NCBI GenBank assembly: GCA_963921335.3 | Contig: CAWUFC020000002.1 | Location: 1-64,000, forward strand | Source: CAWUFC02 sp963921335 | GTDB taxonomy: Bacteria; Pseudomonadota; Gammaproteobacteria; Pseudomonadales; Halieaceae | Direction of reading: 5' to 3' | DNA length: 64,000 bases | Part shown: piece after piece, positions 26,964-36,791 of the stretch | How the letters are laid out: the number at the start of each line of letters is the position of its first letter | Numbering within the stretch: the first letter of the stretch is position 1 | Program-made: the position numbers and the translations under genes | The notes under the pieces: model-generated | Databases searched by the model: none | What the model was told of the DNA's origin: nothing | What the model saw: only the letters and a program-made list of their open reading frames with translations

Positions 26964-28770
26964 TTCCGCTTCGTTCCTGTCATCCCTGACCAGCAGGCCG
27001 GGTGTCTACCAGATGTACGACAAGGACCGCCAGCTGCTCTATGTGGGCAAAGCCAAGAATCTGAAGAATCGAGTATCCAGCTACTTCAGGGCCAGCGGGC
27101 TGGCGACCAAGACCATGGCGATGGTTGCCCGTATTGCTGACATCCAGGTGACAGTGACAGCATCGGAGACCGATGCGCTGTTGCTGGAGCACAACCTGAT
27201 CAAGCAGCATCAGCCTGCTTACAATATCCTGCTGCGCGACGATAAATCCTATCCCTACATTTATATGTCGAGTCGGGAGAAATTTCCCCGGCTGGCCCTG
27301 CACCGCGGCGCCAAGCGGGCCAAAGGCGAGTACTTTGGGCCTTTCCCCAGTGCGGGCGCCGTGCGAGAAAGCCTGCACCTGATGCAGAAGGTCTTTCAGG
27401 TGCGCCAATGCGAGGACAGCTACTTTCGCAATCGCACCCGGCCCTGCCTGCAGTACCAGATCGGTCGATGCACCGGGCCCTGTGTCGATAAAGTGAGTGA
27501 GGAAGATTACGCGGTGCAGGTGGATAACACGCGTCTGTTTCTCAAGGGGAAGTCTACTGGGCTTATGGCAGGGTTGGCGGATGCCATGGAGGCCGCTTCA
27601 GAGAAGCTCGAATTTGAGCGCGCCGCTGTGTTGCGCGATCAGCTTGCCCAGTTACAGCATGTGCAGGCTCGCCAGGGTATCGAAGGGGTCATGGGTGACC
27701 TCGACCTGGTGTGTGCGGTGCTGGAGGCGGGCAAAGCCTGTGTGCAGGTATTGTTTGTGCGCGCCGGACGGGTGCTGGGTAGCAAGAGTTACTTTCCCCC
27801 GTTTCGGCTGGAAGAGAGCGAATCCGAGATGTTGGGCGCTTTCCTGCCGCAGTTTTACCTCAACGGCGAACGCGAGATTCCCGGCGAGATTATTCTCGGT
27901 GCCAAACCTGATGAGGTGGAGAGTCTGCAACAGGTGCTGGAGGAGCGGGCCGAGCGCAAAGTGCAGATCAAAACCCGCGTTCGCGATGCTCGCGCCAAGT
28001 GGTTGCAGTTGGCCCGGCAGACGGCCAGCCAAAACCTGCAATCCCACCTGGCCGCCAAGCAAACTGGCCAGGAGCGGGTGGTAGCACTGCAGCTGGCGCT
28101 GCATCTTGATGACACACCCCAGCGCATGGAGTGTTTTGATATCAGTCACAGTTCTGGTGAGGCCACGGTCGCCTCCTGCGTGGTGTTCGATGCCAACGGT
28201 CCGCGCAAGTCCGATTACCGCAAATTCAATATCGAAGGTATCACCGGTGGCGACGACTACGCGGCTATGCAACAGGCGTTGGAGCGACGCTATAAACGCC
28301 TCAAGTCCGGGGAAGGGCATATGCCTGATATCTTGTTCATTGATGGCGGAAAAGGGCAGGTCAGTCAGGCCATGTCAGTGCTGGCCGAGTTGGATATCAG
28401 TACCGTAACCGTGATTGGTGTAGCCAAGGGCACTACCCGTAAGGCCGGTTTTGAAACCCTGGTGGACGGTGACAGCGGGCGCGAGTTCCAGCTCGCTGGC
28501 GATCACAAGGGTTTGCATCTGATTCAGCATATACGTGATGAAGCACACCGCTTTGCGATTACCGGCCATCGTGGACGGCGCGATAAAAAGCGCAAAGGCT
28601 CGGTGCTGGAACAGATTCCCGGGGTGGGCGCCAAGCGCCGGCGGGATTTATTGAGGCATTTTGGCGGACTGCATGGCATTCAGCGCGCCAGTGTTGAAGA
28701 ATTGATGAAAGTGTCCGGCATTAATGAACAAATAGCCCGAGAAATTTACGACAACCTGCACAGCAACTGA
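26950..28770 (+). CDS. uvrC: Excinuclease ABC subunit C
   Basis: UvrC makes the two incisions in nucleotide excision repair. The N-terminal GIY-YIG nuclease (GVYQMY...LLYVGKAKNLKNR) is followed by four cysteines around 160-185 (RPCLQYQIGRCTGPC), the UvrB-binding UVR motif (KLEFERAAVLRDQ), an RNase H-like nuclease (MECFDISHSSGE) and tandem helix-hairpin-helices (QIPGVGAKRRRDLL). ATG 26950 is chosen over an upstream in-frame start at 26896 because MAGFDSASFLSSL is the family N-terminus. Length is 606 aa. pgsA follows after 11 nt, as in E. coli. Confidence 0.96.
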   Translation: MAGFDSASFLSSLTSRPGVYQMYDKDRQLLYVGKAKNLKNRVSSYFRASGLATKTMAMVARIADIQVTVTASETDALLLEHNLIKQHQPAYNILLRDDKSYPYIYMSSREKFPRLALHRGAKRAKGEYFGPFPSAGAVRESLHLMQKVFQVRQCEDSYFRNRTRPCLQYQIGRCTGPCVDKVSEEDYAVQVDNTRLFLKGKSTGLMAGLADAMEAASEKLEFERAAVLRDQLAQLQHVQARQGIEGVMGDLDLVCAVLEAGKACVQVLFVRAGRVLGSKSYFPPFRLEESESEMLGAFLPQFYLNGEREIPGEIILGAKPDEVESLQQVLEERAERKVQIKTRVRDARAKWLQLARQTASQNLQSHLAAKQTGQERVVALQLALHLDDTPQRMECFDISHSSGEATVASCVVFDANGPRKSDYRKFNIEGITGGDDYAAMQQALERRYKRLKSGEGHMPDILFIDGGKGQVSQAMSVLAELDISTVTVIGVAKGTTRKAGFETLVDGDSGREFQLAGDHKGLHLIQHIRDEAHRFAITGHRGRRDKKRKGSVLEQIPGVGAKRRRDLLRHFGGLHGIQRASVEELMKVSGINEQIAREIYDNLHSN

Positions 28771-28781
28771 GCCACCTGCTT

Positions 28782-29363
28782 ATGGATATGAACATTCCCA
28801 ACAGCCTGACCGTGACCCGCATTGCGATGATTCCGGTGCTGGTATTGGTGTTTTACTGGGAGTTCGAAAACCACCAGCTGGTCGCAGCGGGCGTATTTGG
28901 CCTGGCTGCAATCACCGACTGGGTAGATGGCTACCTGGCGCGTAAGCTGGCGCAGATGACCCAGTTTGGTGCGTTTCTGGACCCCGTGGCAGATAAGCTG
29001 ATGGTCGCGGTGGCCCTCGTACTGCTGGTCGACCAGGAGCGTAGTATTGGCTTCACCATCGCCGCATGCGTGATTATTGGCCGCGAAATCGTCGTCTCAG
29101 CCCTGCGGGAGTGGATGGCAGAGCTTGGCCAGCGCACCAGTGTGGCGGTGAGCTACGTCGGCAAAGTGAAGACTTTTGTGCAGATGCTGGCGATTTTCCT
29201 ACTGTTGGGGCTCAGCCCCGATACCGGCCCCGCTTGGGCGCGGGTTGGTGTCTACGCCATGATCTATGTGGCCGCCGGTTTGACTCTGTATTCCATGTTG
29301 GTTTACCTCAAGGCAGCGTGGAAGGTTCTTGAAGAACAATCTGCAAATAATTCAAGTAGTTAG
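28782..29363 (+). CDS. pgsA: CDP-diacylglycerol--glycerol-3-phosphate phosphatidyltransferase
   Basis: PgsA makes phosphatidylglycerol phosphate, the committed step to phosphatidylglycerol and cardiolipin, in the inner membrane. The CDP-alcohol phosphotransferase motif D-x2-D-G-x2-A-R-x8-G-x3-D-x3-D is complete (DWVDGYLARK ... GAFLDPVADK). Length is 193 aa with about five helices. Two hairpins, the second with a T run, follow the stop codon. Confidence 0.95.
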   Translation: MDMNIPNSLTVTRIAMIPVLVLVFYWEFENHQLVAAGVFGLAAITDWVDGYLARKLAQMTQFGAFLDPVADKLMVAVALVLLVDQERSIGFTIAACVIIGREIVVSALREWMAELGQRTSVAVSYVGKVKTFVQMLAIFLLLGLSPDTGPAWARVGVYAMIYVAAGLTLYSMLVYLKAAWKVLEEQSANNSSS

Positions 29364-29390
29364 AAATTACTTTAACTGCAGATTCCACAA

Positions 29391-29406
29391 TGCGTCACGT
29401 GACGCA
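29391..29406. repeat. Perfect 16-bp palindrome with CACGTG core
   Basis: TGCGTCACGTGACGCA. It lies 13 bp before a second palindrome that also has a CACGTG core (29419-29432). It may be an operator, or part of a double terminator after pgsA. Confidence 0.5.
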
Positions 29407-29418
29407 ACCGACTGAAAT

Positions 29419-29439
29419 CCTCCACGTGGAGGGCTTTTT
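29419..29439 (+). terminator. Intrinsic terminator of pgsA
   Basis: CCTCCACGTGGAGG can form a 5-bp GC-rich stem with an ACGT loop, followed by GC and five T residues. It separates uvrC-pgsA from the tRNA-Cys promoter. Confidence 0.65.
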
Positions 29440-29491
29440 GTTTGATTATTGATCAGTTTGGCAGCACGGGCCGTCGAAACGCCACAAGCCA

Positions 29492-29519
29492 TTGAACCTC
29501 AAGGGCTTTTCCGTATAAT
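29492..29519 (+). promoter_or_regulatory. Promoter of tRNA-Cys
   Basis: TTGAAC at 29492-29497, a 16-bp spacer and TATAAT at 29514-29519, followed by a GC-rich discriminator (GGCCGCC) typical of stringently controlled stable-RNA promoters. The tRNA begins 17 nt after the -10. Confidence 0.75.
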
Positions 29520-29535
29520 GGCCGCCTCTCTGCAA

Positions 29536-29609
29536 GGCGAGTTGGCGGAGTGGTTACGCAGCGGTCTGCAACACCGTATACACCGGTTCGATTCCGGTAC
29601 TCGCCTCCA
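29536..29609 (+). tRNA. tRNA-Cys (GCA)
   Basis: 74 nt including encoded CCA. The acceptor is GGCGAGT with ACTCGCC, the anticodon loop is TCTGCAA (GCA), and the T arm is CCGGTTCGATTCCGG. In E. coli the order uvrC-pgsA-glyW-cysT-leuZ places tRNA-Leu(UAA) directly after tRNA-Cys. Here tRNA-Leu(UAA) is 15.8 kb away at 45375. The stop codon of the convergent monooxygenase begins only 2 nt after the CCA. Confidence 0.95.
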
Positions 29610-29610
29610 T

Positions 29611-31203
<1,593 letters not shown>

Positions 31204-31330
31204 GCCGTTGTCTGACTTTCAGATAATCGAAACCCACAATATGGACCATGAGTGCCTGTTCTGTCACGGGAAGAATCTGGTGCTAGGATGACTCAGGCAA
31301 TGATGACCAGGTTTGAAAGAGGAAGGGTGA
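31204..31330. promoter_or_regulatory. Divergent promoter region of the island
   Basis: A 127-bp spacer between the leftward monooxygenase and the rightward epimerase gene. It must contain promoters for both, but no clear sigma-70 pair or operator palindrome was found. No regulator gene is encoded in the island. Confidence 0.4.
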
Positions 31331-32245
31331 ATGCAGAACAAGAAAATCTTGATCACCGGTGCAACAGGGCAGATCGCAGGTGATGTCGCCCGATACTTCG
31401 CCGCAAACAATACAGTGCATGCGATAGCACGGTTTACTGCTGAAAATAGTCGTCAGCCTTTGGAGGAGGCCGGTGTGGAGTGCATCACATTCGATTTTGC
31501 CAATGACGACCTTCATCAACTGGATATTGACTACGACGACGTACTGCACCTGGCCACCACTCAGATGCAGGGCGACACTGATTTCGAACGGGCCATCGAC
31601 GTCAATGCGGTGGCAACTGGCCGCTTGATGGCGCATTTTTCCGATGTCGAGGCGTTTTTCTTCAGCTCTACCTGCTCGGTGTATGCAACTAACGGGCAAA
31701 CCCCGCTCAAGGAAACCGATCCCCTGGGTGACGCCATGCGACCGTTCCTGCCCACCTATTCAATGTCCAAAGTGGCCGCAGCAGCGGTTGTTAAATTCGC
31801 CTCAAGGCAGTTTGGTATTCCGGCAGTGATTGCACGTATGAATGTCGCCTATGGACATCGAGGGGGGCTGCCCATGATGCACCTGCAATCTCTGCGCGAG
31901 GGGCAACCCATCTACCTGAACTCTGACAAACCCAACTACTTCAATCCGGTGTTTGAGGACGACTATGTGCTGCAGGTCGAAAAGCTATTAGAAGTGGCCT
32001 CTACGCCACCCTTGCTGGTGAACTGGTGTGGCAGCGAACGGGTGAGTGCAGAGGAGTGGTGCAGCTACATGGCTGAGTTGCTCGGAGTAGAGGCTAACTT
32101 TGTATACAGCGACGACATCTTTCCCTGTACCCCCTGCGATACCGAGTTGATGCATGAGAAGATCGGCCGAACCAGTTCAGACTGGCGTGCCGCGATGCGC
32201 GAGTTAGTGGAGAGTGGAGCCAGGGATGTTCGCTCAGAGGCGTGA
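31331..32245 (+). CDS. NAD-dependent epimerase/dehydratase family protein
   Basis: An extended short-chain dehydrogenase of 304 aa. The nucleotide-binding GATGQIAG is at 10-17 and the catalytic pair is Tyr143 and Lys147 in YSMSK. FSSTCSVYA gives the usual Ser/Thr. An aspartate after the second strand is not obvious. The substrate cannot be read from sequence. As the first gene of a rightward run with an ABM protein and an esterase, it probably oxidises or reduces a hydroxy/keto group in the same pathway rather than a nucleotide sugar. ABM starts 24 nt downstream. Confidence 0.75.
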   Translation: MQNKKILITGATGQIAGDVARYFAANNTVHAIARFTAENSRQPLEEAGVECITFDFANDDLHQLDIDYDDVLHLATTQMQGDTDFERAIDVNAVATGRLMAHFSDVEAFFFSSTCSVYATNGQTPLKETDPLGDAMRPFLPTYSMSKVAAAAVVKFASRQFGIPAVIARMNVAYGHRGGLPMMHLQSLREGQPIYLNSDKPNYFNPVFEDDYVLQVEKLLEVASTPPLLVNWCGSERVSAEEWCSYMAELLGVEANFVYSDDIFPCTPCDTELMHEKIGRTSSDWRAAMRELVESGARDVRSEA

Positions 32246-32269
32246 GCCTTATTGATAGAGGATTCAGCA

Positions 32270-32590
32270 ATGTTTGCATTTATTACCCGCGTCAGGGCAA
32301 AACCAGGCATGCGCGATGCGTTGATGGCAGCCAACAAAACAATGCAGGACGTCACTGCCGGGGAAGACGGCGTGCCGGTTTATGTCTTCCATACCGCTGA
32401 AGACGCCCCCGACGAGTTTTATTACTACGATTTGTATGCCAGTCAGGAGGCCTTTGAGGCTCACTGCCAGACTGACGACTTTCAGGCTATGGGTGCGATG
32501 ATTGGCGAACTGGCCGATTTTATAGAAATGAAGAAACTTGTGCCCTTTGGGTCGATCAAGAGCAATCCGATCACTAAAGCAGAGAGTTAA
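32270..32590 (+). CDS. Antibiotic biosynthesis monooxygenase (ABM/YgiN-like) protein
   Basis: A 106-aa small dimeric alpha-beta barrel protein. FAFITRVRAKPGMRDAL, then FYYYDLYASQEAFEAHCQTDDF, follows the ABM pattern (a substrate-facing His or Trp near EAHCQT). ATG 32270 is chosen because AGAGGA lies 7 nt upstream; an upstream in-frame start at 32252 has no such site. Members act as cofactor-free quinol monooxygenases or as stress proteins, and the exact activity is unknown. Confidence 0.7.
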   Translation: MFAFITRVRAKPGMRDALMAANKTMQDVTAGEDGVPVYVFHTAEDAPDEFYYYDLYASQEAFEAHCQTDDFQAMGAMIGELADFIEMKKLVPFGSIKSNPITKAES

Positions 32591-32600
32591 AACAAAGCCT

Positions 32601-33564
32601 ATGGACAATCCAAAATACAAAGTGCCCGACAACGTCAGCGAAGAGGCAAAATGCTTTTCTGGCGCTGCCTGTTGATATGAGTGCCGTTGGCGGCGAGCCC
32701 CCTAAAACGACAGAAGCGTGGGAAAAGCAAATAGCTGTCACTGACAGCGGTTTCGCGCCACTTATTGATGAGGCGCTTCGCAAGGCACCAGTCAAATTGA
32801 GTGAAGAGGAAATCGCTGGTGTCACTGTACGCATTCTCGTACCCGATGGCAGAGTACCGCTGCGCGAGGAGGTGCTGCTCATCAACTTGCACGGTGGTGG
32901 CTATACGCAGTTTGGCGGTGACTGCAGCATTATGGAAAGCATCAGCATGGCTGCTGCTGGCTTCAAAGTTATCGCAGTGGATTACCGTATGCCGCCAAGA
33001 CACCCTTTTCCCGCTGCAGTGGATGACGGTGTCGCTGTGTATGAGGCCATGCTCGAACACTACCAGGCCAGCAATATCGCTATTTATGGCGCGTCGGCAG
33101 GTGGCGGTTTAAGCGCGGCGGTGATTATCGCTGCGCGGGATAAGGGCCTGCCGCTACCGGCAGCAGCGGTGTTGCATACGCCCTGGAGTGATCTGGCGCC
33201 AATTGGGGACAGCTATGCGACAAACGAAGGTGTTGATCCCACTCTGCCGAGTTATGAAATGCTGCGACATGCGGCGCTTCTCTACGCCGGCGAGGCACGG
33301 CTGGATAATCCTCTGGTCTCTCCTGTCTATGCCGACTATTCGAAGGGCTTTCCACCTACGTTACTGTCTACTGGTACCAGGGACTTATTACTGAACTGCA
33401 CTGTCAGGCAGCATAGAAAATTGCGTGAGGCAAACATTCCCGCCGAACTGCATGTATTTGATGCGATGTGGCATGGGTTTGGTCTGATGGTGCCGACTGA
33501 ACAGGCCGAGTTGGAGCGTGAAACTATCCAGTTCCTGGAGCGCCACCTTCACAGCGTCGATTAG
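32601..33564 (+). pseudogene. Alpha/beta hydrolase (hormone-sensitive lipase family), frameshifted at the N-terminus
   Basis: The main frame (33564 end, first ATG 32677, 295 aa) has the oxyanion motif HGGGY (His72), the nucleophile in GASAGG (Ser140), Asp236 in GTRDLLL and His266 in MWHGF, so the catalytic part is intact. Upstream, ATG 32601 opens MDNPKYKVPDNVSEEAKCF and then fails. Removing one T from the T4 run at about 32653-32656 joins it to FLALPVDMSAVGG in the main frame. The true gene therefore probably started at 32601 and carries a 1-nt insertion. ATG 32677 could still make an N-terminally trimmed esterase. Likely role: hydrolysis of an ester, perhaps the monooxygenase product. Confidence 0.75.
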
Positions 33565-33701
33565 AAGCGCATGTTATCCATGCTTTGAACAAGATTTGTT
33601 ACCTGCATTCGATCTGGTGCATGGGCTTTTTATTGCTAAACTTTCGTTCGCTTGTGTGAACAACAGGGCGTATGCCCATAAGTCTCAATCGGAGAAAATG
33701 T

Positions 33702-34904
33702 ATGAGTGCAGAGGGTCTCAACGGCTTTGCAGAAGAGGTGGCCGACTGGGTGGCTGATAACCTGCCCGAAGGCCTGAAGGGCAAGAACTTTGGCCTGGCC
33801 ATGGATCCCAGTATTTCCATGGATGATCTGACGACCTGGCGCGACCGCCTGGCAGAAAAGGGGTGGGGTGCGCCGACCTGGCCTGTTGAGTACGGCGGTG
33901 CGGGTCTTTCCCATCCTGCGGCAAAAGTTATTTCTAAAGAACTTGCCAAGGCAGGTGGCTTCAACCCGATACCCGGCATGGCCGGTATGGGGGTGACCAT
34001 GGTTGGGCCTACCATACTGGAGTACGGTACCGAGGATCAAAAACAGCGGCACCTGCCCGGCATCGCCAGCGGCAAGGTGCGTTGGTGTCTTGGTCTGTCA
34101 GAGCCGGGTGCTGGTTCAGACCTTGCCTCTCTGTCTACCAAAGCTGTGGATGCTGGTGATCACTTTGTCCTCAATGGGCAGAAGACCTGGACTTCTGGCG
34201 CTAACATCTCTCAGTGGTGCGGGGCATTGGTCCGCACCGATCCCGATGCGCCCAAGCGCGATGGTATTTCTTTTGTAATGCTGCCCATGGACGACGCCGG
34301 TGTGGAAACGCGTCCAATTCAGTTGATCTCTGGTGCGTCGCCATTTTGTGAGACGTTCTTCACCGATGCCCGCGCCGACAAAACGGACTTGCTGGGTCCG
34401 CTGAATGAGGGTTGGAGTGTCGTGAAGCGCCTGCTGCAGCATGAGCGGCAGAGTCAGACCAGTGCTGCTACTGGTAGTGTTGAGGGCGAGAGCCTGCAGG
34501 ATATGGCCAAGCGCTATATTGGTACCAGCGAAGACGGCAGCCTTGCGGATACGGATCTCCGTACCCGCATTATCAAGCACTTGATGGATGATCAGGCGCA
34601 CAAGCTCACTGTCGCGAGAATTACCGCGGAAGCTCGCGGTAATGTTGAAGTGAGCGCGGCGGCGTCGATTTTGAAAAACTCTGCGACCCATGTGGCCCAG
34701 AGCAAGTCTGAACTCAGCCTCGAGATCATGGGCTCCCAGGGCATCGGCTGGGAAGGCAATGGCTTCACTGATGCCGAGCTGGACATCGTTCGCGGCTGGC
34801 TGTGGGGCAAAGCGGTGTCTATCTACGGCGGCTCCGCAGAGGTTCAAAACAACATCATCTCCAAAAACATTCTGGGTCTGCCAGAAACCACGCAACAGGG
34901 ATAA
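33702..34904 (+). CDS. Acyl-CoA dehydrogenase, FadE26-like subunit
   Basis: A 400-aa flavoprotein of the acyl-CoA dehydrogenase family. FAD contacts are in LSEPGAGSDLA and TWTSGAN. The usual C-terminal catalytic Glu position reads IYGGSAEVQNN, with Gly. A Glu248 in LLQHERQS instead matches the catalytic base of isovaleryl-CoA-dehydrogenase and FadE26-type enzymes. ATG 33702 is chosen (GGAG 7 nt upstream) over 33672. The next gene is a second, shorter family member 3 nt away. Such adjacent pairs form alpha2-beta2 enzymes acting on bulky ring or steroid side-chain CoA esters in actinobacteria and proteobacteria; that match is inference. Confidence 0.85.
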   Translation: MSAEGLNGFAEEVADWVADNLPEGLKGKNFGLAMDPSISMDDLTTWRDRLAEKGWGAPTWPVEYGGAGLSHPAAKVISKELAKAGGFNPIPGMAGMGVTMVGPTILEYGTEDQKQRHLPGIASGKVRWCLGLSEPGAGSDLASLSTKAVDAGDHFVLNGQKTWTSGANISQWCGALVRTDPDAPKRDGISFVMLPMDDAGVETRPIQLISGASPFCETFFTDARADKTDLLGPLNEGWSVVKRLLQHERQSQTSAATGSVEGESLQDMAKRYIGTSEDGSLADTDLRTRIIKHLMDDQAHKLTVARITAEARGNVEVSAAASILKNSATHVAQSKSELSLEIMGSQGIGWEGNGFTDAELDIVRGWLWGKAVSIYGGSAEVQNNIISKNILGLPETTQQG

Positions 34905-34907
34905 GTC

Positions 34908-36044
34908 ATGACTGCCTTAACAGAAGAACAAACACTGATTCGCTCCCAGGCCCAGTCCTGGGCTGAGCAAGAGGCGCCCGTTGCTGCTTTCAGGGCTATG
35001 CGTGACGCCGATACCCCCAATCGTTTCACTCCGGCCACCTGGCAGTCGATGGTGGAAATGGGTTGGACCGGTATCCTGATTCCGGAGCAGTACGGCGGTT
35101 CCGACCTGGGTTATCTCACTTTTGGCCTGGTGTTGGAAGAAAACGGCCGGCAGTTAACCGCATCGCCCCTGTTTGCATCTGCGCTCGTGGGTGCGAGTGC
35201 ACTGTTGCTGGGTGGTACTGCTAAGCAGAAGGAAGCTGTTCTGCCGAAGATTGTCGATGGCAGTGAAATACTCACACTGGCCGTTGATGAAGGCCCGCGT
35301 CATGCTCCAGAGCAAACTGCCTTGAAGGCAGAGAAAACAAACAGTGGCTACAAGCTGACAGGCGCCAAGACCTTTGTGATGGAAGGCATGGCGGCGACTA
35401 CTTTCGTCATACCGGCTCGCACCAGTGGTGAAGCGGGAGATAGCGCAGGTATCAGCTTGTTCCTGGTGTCCGCAGACGCAGCCGGACTGAGCAGGGAAGT
35501 CATGCACACTGCAGATAGTCGCGGCTTTGCCCGCCTGGATTTGTCCGGTGTTGAGCTTGCCGAAGACGCAGTTTTGGGCACAGCTGATGAAGGCCTGGAA
35601 CTGCTCGAGTCGATTCTGGACAGGGCCCGTGCGGGTCTCGGTGCCGAGATGTTGGGTACTGCCTCGCAGGCCTTCGATATGACCATCGATTATCTTAAGA
35701 CCCGCGTACAGTTCGGCAAGGTCATCGGCTCATTCCAGGCTTTGGGGCATCGCGCGGCGATTCTGTTCAGTGCCAAAGAGTTGGCCAGGTCTTGCGTCGA
35801 GGCCGCCTTGCAGGCGATTGACGAGGGCGCTGACAATGTTGCGGAACTTAGCTCGCTGTCCAAGGCGAGGGTGGGTGAATACCTCTACAACATGTCCAAC
35901 GAGCTGATTCAAATGCATGGCGGCATCGGTATGACCGATGAATTCGACGCCGGTTTCTACCTCAAGCGCGCCCGTGTGCTGGAGACTGCGTTTGGTAACA
36001 GCTCCTATCATCGGGATCGTTACGCTCGGATTCTGGGCTTCTAG
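34908..36044 (+). CDS. Acyl-CoA dehydrogenase, partner subunit
   Basis: A 378-aa acyl-CoA dehydrogenase family protein with a clear N-terminal domain (GWTGILIPEQYGGSDLGYL) and C-terminal helical domain (FQALGHRAAILF, LIQMHGGIGMTDEF). The middle region lacks the usual T-x-S FAD/substrate loop and reads FVMEGMAATTFVIP. No catalytic Glu is evident at either known position. It resembles the non-catalytic half of FadE26-FadE27 type heteromers and would need the upstream protein. The genes are 3 nt apart and must be co-transcribed. Confidence 0.82.
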   Translation: MTALTEEQTLIRSQAQSWAEQEAPVAAFRAMRDADTPNRFTPATWQSMVEMGWTGILIPEQYGGSDLGYLTFGLVLEENGRQLTASPLFASALVGASALLLGGTAKQKEAVLPKIVDGSEILTLAVDEGPRHAPEQTALKAEKTNSGYKLTGAKTFVMEGMAATTFVIPARTSGEAGDSAGISLFLVSADAAGLSREVMHTADSRGFARLDLSGVELAEDAVLGTADEGLELLESILDRARAGLGAEMLGTASQAFDMTIDYLKTRVQFGKVIGSFQALGHRAAILFSAKELARSCVEAALQAIDEGADNVAELSSLSKARVGEYLYNMSNELIQMHGGIGMTDEFDAGFYLKRARVLETAFGNSSYHRDRYARILGF

Positions 36045-36094
36045 GTCAGCCAATTCTTCTGCAGAACCTATAGGCTTAGCAAGGAGCCAGCGCG

Positions 36095-36781
36095 ATGGAA
36101 AAGATGGTGTATCTGCTTAAGCAGTCGGCGGCGGTAGCGCCTGAAGCCTTTAGCGCGTCACTACTTGGTCCGCTGGTGGAGGAGCTGCGACGGCAGGGCG
36201 CTTCTGATATCACCATTAATATCGCTGATCTTAACGCGGAGTTGCAGGAGCGCTCACCCGGGCGTTTGATGGGGCCCTGGCAGGATGTATCTGCAGTGGT
36301 GTCATTCTGGCATGCGACGATTGACGAGCGCGCAGACATTGAGGCCGCATTCCACCAACTCGCAGAAAGGATTACAGGCTACCTGGTGACCGAGTCGGTC
36401 GTGCAGCCTTTCGAGAGAGACTGGCAGGATGGTGAGCGCAGGCCCGGTATCACCCAGTTCGGTGGCAACGGTAAACCTGCAGGCGTCACGGATGTCGAGT
36501 TTTACCACAACTGGCAGGTGCTGCACTCTGCCCAGTCATTCGATTTACATCCGCTGCGTTGGTCATACGTTCGTAACGCCGTGGCCAGACCGCTCACTCC
36601 CGATGCGCCGGATTTCCGGGCCATCGTGATGGAGCACTTTCACAGCCTGGAAGATTTTTGCGATGACGCCCGTTATTTCGGTTCCCAGGAGGCTATTGCC
36701 GAGATGATTGAACACATGCCGGGGTTTTGTGACCTCGACAATATGTTCTCTCTCGGAATGAGCGAATATCACTTCGCCTAG
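36095..36781 (+). CDS. EthD-domain-like protein
   Basis: A 228-aa protein I recognise only weakly. The start VYLLKQSAAVAPEAFSASLL and the middle ITGYLVTESVVQPF, then ITQFGGNGKPAGVTDVEFYH, look like EthD-type dimeric alpha-beta barrel modules found beside catabolic genes. The C-terminal half (VMEHFHSLEDFCDDARYFGS) resembles a second module. No signal peptide or membrane helix. A good ribosome site AAGGAG lies 8 nt before the ATG. It follows the dehydrogenase pair by 50 nt and is likely in the same operon. No reaction can be assigned. Confidence 0.5.
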   Translation: MEKMVYLLKQSAAVAPEAFSASLLGPLVEELRRQGASDITINIADLNAELQERSPGRLMGPWQDVSAVVSFWHATIDERADIEAAFHQLAERITGYLVTESVVQPFERDWQDGERRPGITQFGGNGKPAGVTDVEFYHNWQVLHSAQSFDLHPLRWSYVRNAVARPLTPDAPDFRAIVMEHFHSLEDFCDDARYFGSQEAIAEMIEHMPGFCDLDNMFSLGMSEYHFA

Positions 36782-36791
36782 CGGTGGGCCA

